A stretch of 9,617 bases of DNA, taken from NCBI GenBank assembly GCA_002731395.1, contig PCBQ01000016.1:3658-13274 (forward strand), written 5' to 3'. The notes beneath the pieces are model-generated. The model was not told the DNA's origin, did no database searches, and saw only the letters and a list, made by a program, of their open reading frames with translations. Position numbers and translations under genes: made by a program. Positions 5,576 through 9,617 of this stretch are shown here, piece after piece; within the stretch, counting starts at the first letter, position 1, and the number at the start of each line of letters is the position of its first letter. Origin of the DNA: Methanobacteriota archaeon (GTDB taxonomy: Archaea; Thermoplasmatota; Poseidoniia; Poseidoniales; Poseidoniaceae).

Positions 5576-6193
5576 ATGGCGCAAGAGGAGCAGGAGGAAG
5601 CGAGCCCCATGACGATGAGCATCGAGGAACTCAGGGAAATCGCCACCCGCCTTCGAACCGAAGGTCTGAACTCCCAGCAAATCGCGGACGAACTCTCACT
5701 TTCGCAAGACACCGTGTCTTGGTTGCTGGCCGGCAGCCAAAGCCGAGACGCGCCCACCGACGTACGCATCGGCTGGCGCACAATCGGTGTCAAGCCCGAG
5801 CGCATCGAGGCCATCGGCGACATCATGGCCGACGTGACCGCCGAAGAGACGGGCCACGACCCAATCGACACCGTGGTTGGCATTTCCATCAACGGCATCG
5901 TCTTCGCTCAGGAGACCGCCAAGAACCTCGGCGCCGAGGTGGCCATCCTGCGCAACATCGAAGGAGGCCCGGGACAAGGTGCCCTGTCCGACAAGTACGG
6001 CCGCGTCTCGGGCAAGCGCGTGGCCATCATCGATGATGTCCTGTCCTCTGGCCTCACCATGTCGAGAACCATCGAAGCCGTGCGTGAGGCGGGCGGCACG
6101 CCCGTGCTGGCTGTCGTGCTGGTCAACAAAACCATGCGGAACGAGATCGACGACGTCCCTCTCCGCGGCATCATTCGAGCCGTTCCCGTCTGA
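5576..6193 (+). CDS. gfcR: GfcR-type transcriptional regulator (HTH plus orotate-PRTase-like domain)
   Basis: This 205-residue protein joins an N-terminal helix-turn-helix (about 29-50, LNSQQIADELSLSQDTVSWL) to a type I phosphoribosyltransferase-like domain (about 75-205). The PRPP loop reads VAIIDDVLSSGLTM at 149-162, with the acidic pair D153-D154. TVVGISINGIVFA at 99-111 and LVNKTMRNEIDDVPLRG near the end fit the archaeal 'orotate phosphoribosyltransferase-like' proteins. In haloarchaea a member called GfcR regulates sugar and gluconeogenic genes. A classical PRPP loop has small residues TTG(G/S)T; SSGLT here is close, so ligand sensing is plausible and catalysis uncertain. I chose ATG 5576. 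ATG 5609 (MTMSIEELREI, with AGGAGG 12 bases upstream) is a good alternative. It runs directly into lysS with a coupled ribosome-binding site. An inverted repeat just upstream could be its own operator. Confidence 0.88.
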   Translation: MAQEEQEEASPMTMSIEELREIATRLRTEGLNSQQIADELSLSQDTVSWLLAGSQSRDAPTDVRIGWRTIGVKPERIEAIGDIMADVTAEETGHDPIDTVVGISINGIVFAQETAKNLGAEVAILRNIEGGPGQGALSDKYGRVSGKRVAIIDDVLSSGLTMSRTIEAVREAGGTPVLAVVLVNKTMRNEIDDVPLRGIIRAVPV

Positions 6194-6198
6194 GGTGA
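6194..6198 (+). promoter_or_regulatory. Ribosome-binding site of lysS directly after the gfcR stop
   Basis: The order is TGA stop (6191-6193), GGTGA, AACAC up to the GTG start at 6203. The site sits 4 bases from the start and decides in favour of GTG 6203, with no ATG nearby. It mirrors the arrangement before argS. Confidence 0.7.
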
Positions 6199-6202
6199 AC
6201 AC

Positions 6203-7795
6203 GTGGTCCACTGGTCCGACGTCATTGGGGCGCGCCTCGTCGAGCAGCGGCCGGATCACCTGGTCAACACGGGCATTACGCCAAGCGGTGAATTCCACAT
6301 TGGCCATCTTCGAGAGATGCTCACGGGCGAAATGATTGCCCGGGGTGTCCGACGCGCGGGCGGCACGGCCGAATTGTGCTTCATCATCGACAGCGCGGAC
6401 CCGCTGCGGAAGGTCTACACTTTCCTGGATGAAACCTACGCGGAGTACATTGGCATCCAGCTCTTCCGCATCCCACCTCCAGATGCCGACGGGAAACCTG
6501 ACCTCGCCGCCCTCGAGGCTGGTACGTCCTATGCGGACCACTTCCTCGCACCCTTCTTGGAGGCGCTGGACATGCTAGGCGTCCGCCCCCGCTTGGTCTA
6601 TAACCATCAAGCCTACGCCGAGGGGCGATTCGTGGAACACGTCAGGACGGCACTGAACCAGCGTGAGCGGGTCCGTGAGATCATCGAAGACATCTCCGGC
6701 CGGGAACTTGCAGCAGACTGGTGGCCCTTCTCACCGGTCGACGAACGCGGTTGCATGGATGGACTTGCGGTCACGGGCTTCGACGACACGCACGTCTACT
6801 GGCGTGCAGAAGACGGCCGTACAGGCTCTTGCGACTACACCGCAGGGGAAGGAAAGTTGCCTTGGCGGCTGGATTGGCCGGCGAAGTGGTGCTGGCTCGA
6901 CGTCACATGCGAAGCTTTTGGCAAGGACCACGGCACCACGGGGGGGTCATACGACACCGGGGCTGAACTTTGCCGGCTCTTTGGCTCCAAGCCTCCAGAG
7001 GGGCTGACCTACGAATGGATCAGCCTGCGTGGCCAGGGAGCCATGTCCTCCTCAAGCGGCACCACGGTCGGACCCATCGAGGCACTGAACCTCGTACCGC
7101 CCGAAATCCTTCGCTACCTTATCGCCTCCACCAAGCCCGCCAAGGCCATCGAATTCGACACCGGAATGGGCTTGGTGAACCTCGCCGACGCCTACGAACG
7201 TCTGCTCCGTCATGACCTTGAAGCCAAACTGGAGGAAGAGGGACTCAGCCGAAGAAAGCGCGTCGCCATTGAAGACGACATCTCCGCCACAAGGCTGTCT
7301 TCCGTGGAGGAGCGGGACCAGCGCCCAGGTGCCGTGGGCGTCACCTTCCGTCACCTCGCCATGTTGGCCCAGATTCGCTCCAACGACGACGACGTGTGGG
7401 CCATGATTCCCAACCAGGGCGTCGATCGCACCGAGTTCAACGCGCGCCTGAATCGCATGCGTCACTGGATCAGCAGCCGTCACTTCCCTGACGAAATGCG
7501 CGTTGGCATCCGTGAGGAGCCAAACGCGGAGCGACTCACCAACCTTACCGAGGAAGAAGAAAAGCTCCGCCAGGCCCTGATTCGTAATTTCGAGGCCAGC
7601 CAAGAAAGCGGTTGGAACGAGGCCAACCTCTCGGCGAACGTCCCGGATGCTGCCCGAGAGGTTGAAGTTCCGCTCCGTGAGGCATACAGGCTGACCTACG
7701 AACTCCTTCTCGGGGTGGACGTCGCTCCAAAACTTGCGCCGCTTTTGGCTGCGATGGAGCCAAACCGCGTGCTTCGGCTCATGCGCGGCGCATGA
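6203..7795 (+). CDS. lysS: Lysyl-tRNA synthetase, class I
   Basis: This 530-residue enzyme charges tRNA-Lys. It belongs to the class I form found mainly in euryarchaea and some bacteria and unrelated to the common class II LysRS. The Rossmann core begins NTGITPSGEFHIGHLRE, with the HIGH motif at 32-35. Family-specific blocks follow: GKLPWRLDWPAKW at 217-229 and FGKDHGTTGGSYDTG at 239-253. The KMSKS-equivalent loop reads GQGAMSSSSGTTVGP at 277-290, so the first lysine of the motif is alanine and no lysine follows. Residues about 290-530 are the helical anticodon-binding region, ending in PNRVLRLMRGA. Length is normal. The start is GTG 6203, supported by the GGTGA four bases upstream. It is co-transcribed with the gfcR-like regulator and converges, with no gap, on the zinc-ribbon gene. 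Confidence 0.95.
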   Translation: MVHWSDVIGARLVEQRPDHLVNTGITPSGEFHIGHLREMLTGEMIARGVRRAGGTAELCFIIDSADPLRKVYTFLDETYAEYIGIQLFRIPPPDADGKPDLAALEAGTSYADHFLAPFLEALDMLGVRPRLVYNHQAYAEGRFVEHVRTALNQRERVREIIEDISGRELAADWWPFSPVDERGCMDGLAVTGFDDTHVYWRAEDGRTGSCDYTAGEGKLPWRLDWPAKWCWLDVTCEAFGKDHGTTGGSYDTGAELCRLFGSKPPEGLTYEWISLRGQGAMSSSSGTTVGPIEALNLVPPEILRYLIASTKPAKAIEFDTGMGLVNLADAYERLLRHDLEAKLEEEGLSRRKRVAIEDDISATRLSSVEERDQRPGAVGVTFRHLAMLAQIRSNDDDVWAMIPNQGVDRTEFNARLNRMRHWISSRHFPDEMRVGIREEPNAERLTNLTEEEEKLRQALIRNFEASQESGWNEANLSANVPDAAREVEVPLREAYRLTYELLLGVDVAPKLAPLLAAMEPNRVLRLMRGA

Positions 7796-9010
7796 TCAAC
7801 AGGCATCGAAAGCCTCGATGAGGTACTCGGCCTGCGGACTGGTCCACGCCAAGTCCCGCACCTTGTCCCGGCCGCCGCTGGCGTACGCGTGAATCACGTC
7901 CGCAACGCGGACGTTTCCTTCCGAAGACCGTGCAAGGATGGTCTTAGGCTTGAGCGTCTTTCCTGTCCCGTGGGGGTCGTAGACCGTCACCAGTGCATTT
8001 TCTAGGAACCATTCGGCTTTGCCGCCTTTTGGACCGTCGTACGTCATTTTCGGCCGCTTTGCTCCGAACATGCCGCCTCCAGCCTTCTTCGGCTTGGCGG
8101 CCGCCTTGCTCTTGCCTTTGGCTTTGGCGGGGGCAGTGGTGGCCTTGGCCTCCTCAGCATCGGCTGAATCAACTGCGGCTTCGGAAGGTTCGGAGGAATC
8201 AGAGCCCACATCTGCCTTCATCTCAGCGCGAATTTCAGCCTCGATTTCGGCGCGCAAGGCATTCATGTCAACCTCCGGTCCCTTCGAAGAAGTTCCTCCT
8301 AAACGGTCCTCATAATGGGCCGCGAGTTCCACAAGCGCCGCTTCCATGGCGGCCTCGAGTTCCAGCAGCAGAACGCCATCGGCCGTTCCACGCCACTTCG
8401 TCCATTGGTGCGTGGTGAAACTGTTGATGTCCGAACCGCACTTGGGGCAGAAGCTGCGCTTAGGGGGTGTCAACTGCGTGACGTCCTGCATGGCCTCAGG
8501 ATCTGCTCCCTCGTGGGCGCCGCAAGCCACAGCGTGCAGGTGCCGGCCGGCTTCGAACCCACGATCCATGGCGGTGTGGAAGGCATCTGAATCTCGGTCG
8601 ATGGTGCCAGATTCCACCATGCTCATCGCCCTCGAGGAGCGTGACACCACTTCGGCGGCCGCACGCACGGCAGACGATTGACCCCAGCCACCGGCGGGAG
8701 GTTCGAGGGTGTGAACCTGCTCTGCAACCTCCTCACCCGCCGCATCATCCTCCCCTTCCGCGGGAGCATCTGCAGGTGCAGCAATGCCGAGCAGAATCGG
8801 GTTTGCACCTTCCTCCACCTTCGCGATCAGGTCAAATTTTTCAGCCATCGAGAGGTCATCTCGGAGACGGACGACCTCCTTGAGTTGGTTGAGGTCGTGG
8901 CCTGTGGAAGTGATTGGACCCTGAACCGTAAGGTCGTGACCACACGCCAGACAGTACGCCGCAGAAGCGGACACCACCGACTCACATGTCGGACAATACA
9001 CGCCGGCCAT
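7796..9010 (-). CDS. Zinc-ribbon protein of unknown function with acidic/basic linker and distinct C-terminal domain
   Basis: I do not recognise the full 404-residue architecture. Residues 6-23 form a clear zinc ribbon (C6-x2-C9, C20-x2-C23; VYCPTCES ... YCLACGHD). A helix (NQLKEVVRLRDDLSMAEKFDLIAKVEEG) follows at about 41-68. A central segment at about 110-235 contains CPKCG (C188, C191) as half of a possible second zinc site; its partners are unclear, with C163 and nearby histidines as candidates. Residues about 250-310 are low complexity, first acidic (EIEAEIRAEMKADV, then SSEPSEAAVDSADAEEA), then lysine/alanine rich (AKAKGKSKAAAKPKKA). The C-terminal about 80 residues (KAEWFLENALVTVYDP ... 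SPQAEYLIEAFDAC) look folded. No signal peptide or membrane segment is seen. The design suggests a cytosolic nucleic-acid or protein-binding scaffold, which is inference. It follows carB by 61 bases but has its own TATA-like element and no ribosome-binding site, consistent with a leaderless transcript. Confidence 0.85.
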   Translation of the reverse strand: MAGVYCPTCESVVSASAAYCLACGHDLTVQGPITSTGHDLNQLKEVVRLRDDLSMAEKFDLIAKVEEGANPILLGIAAPADAPAEGEDDAAGEEVAEQVHTLEPPAGGWGQSSAVRAAAEVVSRSSRAMSMVESGTIDRDSDAFHTAMDRGFEAGRHLHAVACGAHEGADPEAMQDVTQLTPPKRSFCPKCGSDINSFTTHQWTKWRGTADGVLLLELEAAMEAALVELAAHYEDRLGGTSSKGPEVDMNALRAEIEAEIRAEMKADVGSDSSEPSEAAVDSADAEEAKATTAPAKAKGKSKAAAKPKKAGGGMFGAKRPKMTYDGPKGGKAEWFLENALVTVYDPHGTGKTLKPKTILARSSEGNVRVADVIHAYASGGRDKVRDLAWTSPQAEYLIEAFDAC

Positions 9011-9022
9011 GTCGCACGATGT

Positions 9023-9041
9023 TGCTCACGATTTATGAGCA
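9023..9041. repeat. Inverted repeat overlapping the promoter of the zinc-ribbon gene
   Basis: TGCTCA-CGATTTA-TGAGCA is a perfect 6-base inverted repeat with a 7-base spacer, lying between carB and the zinc-ribbon gene. The spacer holds most of the TATA-like element. It could be an operator whose occupant blocks TATA-binding protein. It is less likely to be a carB terminator, since no T-run follows on the minus strand. Confidence 0.5.
9029..9038 (-). promoter_or_regulatory. TATA-like promoter element of the zinc-ribbon gene
   Basis: On the minus strand the sequence reads TCATAAATCG, the best TATA-like match in the window. Its centre lies about 24 bases before the ATG at 9010, the spacing expected when transcription starts at or next to the start codon. 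No Shine-Dalgarno-like sequence lies before that ATG, which fits a leaderless mRNA. Confidence 0.5.
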
Positions 9042-9071
9042 TCACGAAGCATACTGACGTTGCACCTGAAC

Positions 9072-9617
9072 TCAGTAATGCACTTCCAACCGGCGGGGCC
9101 GAGGATCGCCCTTGGCAAGCACCGACATGGCGGCCACTTCCATGACTGCTCCTCGCAGGGTGGTCACGAAGGGGATGTTGAGTTCGACCGCAAGCCTGCG
9201 CATCATGTTCCCGTCGCGAACCGCGCCTCCGCTGACGGTCGGGATGTTGACGATGAACTGCACGCGACCCTCGCGCATGATGTCCAAAGCATCGGGATGT
9301 TGGGGTTCTGCAATTCGGTAGACGGTCGTGACGGCAAGACCTGCACCACGGATGCCGTCGGCTGTTCCTGGTGTGGCGTAGAGCTCGTAGCCAAGATCGA
9401 CAAGGTCCCTGGCAAGATCGACGATATCGGCCTTGTCCTCGTCACGCACGGTCAGGTACACACCGCCACCGTTGGCGACGGGAACTTCCGTGGCCAAACG
9501 GGCTTTGAGGTAGGCCATTGCAGGGTCCTCATCCGAGCCAAACACCTCACCGGTGCTCTTCATCTCAGGTCCCGGCGCGGGATCGAGGCCTCGAAGCTTG
9601 ATGAAGGGAAAGACGGG
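9072..9617 (-). CDS. carB: Carbamoyl-phosphate synthase large subunit, C-terminal part (partial at window edge)
   Basis: The last 181 residues are present; the gene enters from the right edge in frame. The first residues, PVFPFIKLRGLDPAPGPEMK then STGEVFG, are the conserved end of the second ATP-grasp half of CarB (the 'D..LGPEMKSTGEVMG' block). The rest is the MGS-like allosteric domain, about residues 50-165: GGVYLTVRDEDKADIVDL, LYATPGTADGIRGAGL, QFIVNIPTVSGGAVRDG, IPFVTTLRGAVMEVAAM. CarB uses two ATPs, bicarbonate and glutamine-derived ammonia to make carbamoyl phosphate for pyrimidines and arginine. The C-terminal domain is where nucleotides such as UMP, or ornithine, act in characterised enzymes. 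The upstream frame is unbroken to the edge, so an internal ATG at 9563 is not a start. A 61-base gap separates it from the zinc-ribbon gene downstream. Confidence 0.95.
   Translation of the reverse strand, partial: PVFPFIKLRGLDPAPGPEMKSTGEVFGSDEDPAMAYLKARLATEVPVANGGGVYLTVRDEDKADIVDLARDLVDLGYELYATPGTADGIRGAGLAVTTVYRIAEPQHPDALDIMREGRVQFIVNIPTVSGGAVRDGNMMRRLAVELNIPFVTTLRGAVMEVAAMSVLAKGDPRPRRLEVHY

Noticed and set aside
7955..7977. P-loop-like DPHGTGKT in the zinc-ribbon protein
   Set aside because: Walker A needs A/G-x4-GK-S/T; the first position here is D. The surrounding strand/helix pattern and a Walker B are lacking.
1..9617. CRISPR arrays, insertion sequences, attachment sites, phage or defence genes
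   Set aside because: No regularly spaced direct repeats, transposase or integrase motifs, or terminal inverted repeats were seen. Nearly all DNA is assigned to housekeeping genes.

Overview
This is a compact stretch of an archaeal genome, read as euryarchaeal and possibly marine Group II (Poseidoniia). The evidence for Archaea is the gene set: an eRF1-type release factor with NIKS and GGQ motifs, an aIF2-beta subunit, a class I lysyl-tRNA synthetase, an archaeal-type UMP kinase, a NOG1 GTPase, a GfcR-type HTH-phosphoribosyltransferase and a small membrane zinc-ribbon protein of the DUF2116 kind. The finer placement rests only on gene content and the GC-rich, tightly packed layout, and was not tested by any search.

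Layout: (1) positions 1-1448, minus strand: release factor aRF1 followed by the start of argS, which runs off the left edge. (2) 1541-2535, plus strand: pyrH and the DUF2116-like membrane protein. (3) 2539-3657, minus strand: NOG1 GTPase alone. (4) 3746-5099, plus strand: an unrecognised 147-residue protein, a pterin-carbinolamine dehydratase-like protein and a nitroreductase. (5) 5100-5510, minus strand: aIF2-beta alone. (6) 5576-7795, plus strand: the GfcR-like regulator and class I LysRS. (7) 7796-9617, minus strand: the 3' end of carB, then a 404-residue zinc-ribbon protein of unknown function.

Strand changes six times in 9.6 kb. The three divergent gaps are 65-92 bases. The three convergent junctions have gaps of 3, 0 and 0 bases, and two of them meet exactly on the palindrome TGATCA. 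Almost all the DNA codes. No stretch over 300 bases lacks a gene, and I see no rRNA, tRNA, CRISPR array, insertion sequence or phage gene.

Two themes recur. The first is translation: aRF1, ArgRS, LysRS, aIF2-beta and NOG1. The second is pyrimidine metabolism and its relatives: carB, pyrH and the orotate-PRTase-like regulator. Several gene pairs look translationally coupled through a GGTGA ribosome-binding site that abuts or contains the upstream stop codon. I found no convincing new defence or mobile system. The parts least explained by known families are the 404-residue zinc-ribbon protein with its own promoter and inverted repeat, and the 147-residue protein that overlaps the dehydratase gene by 56 bases.
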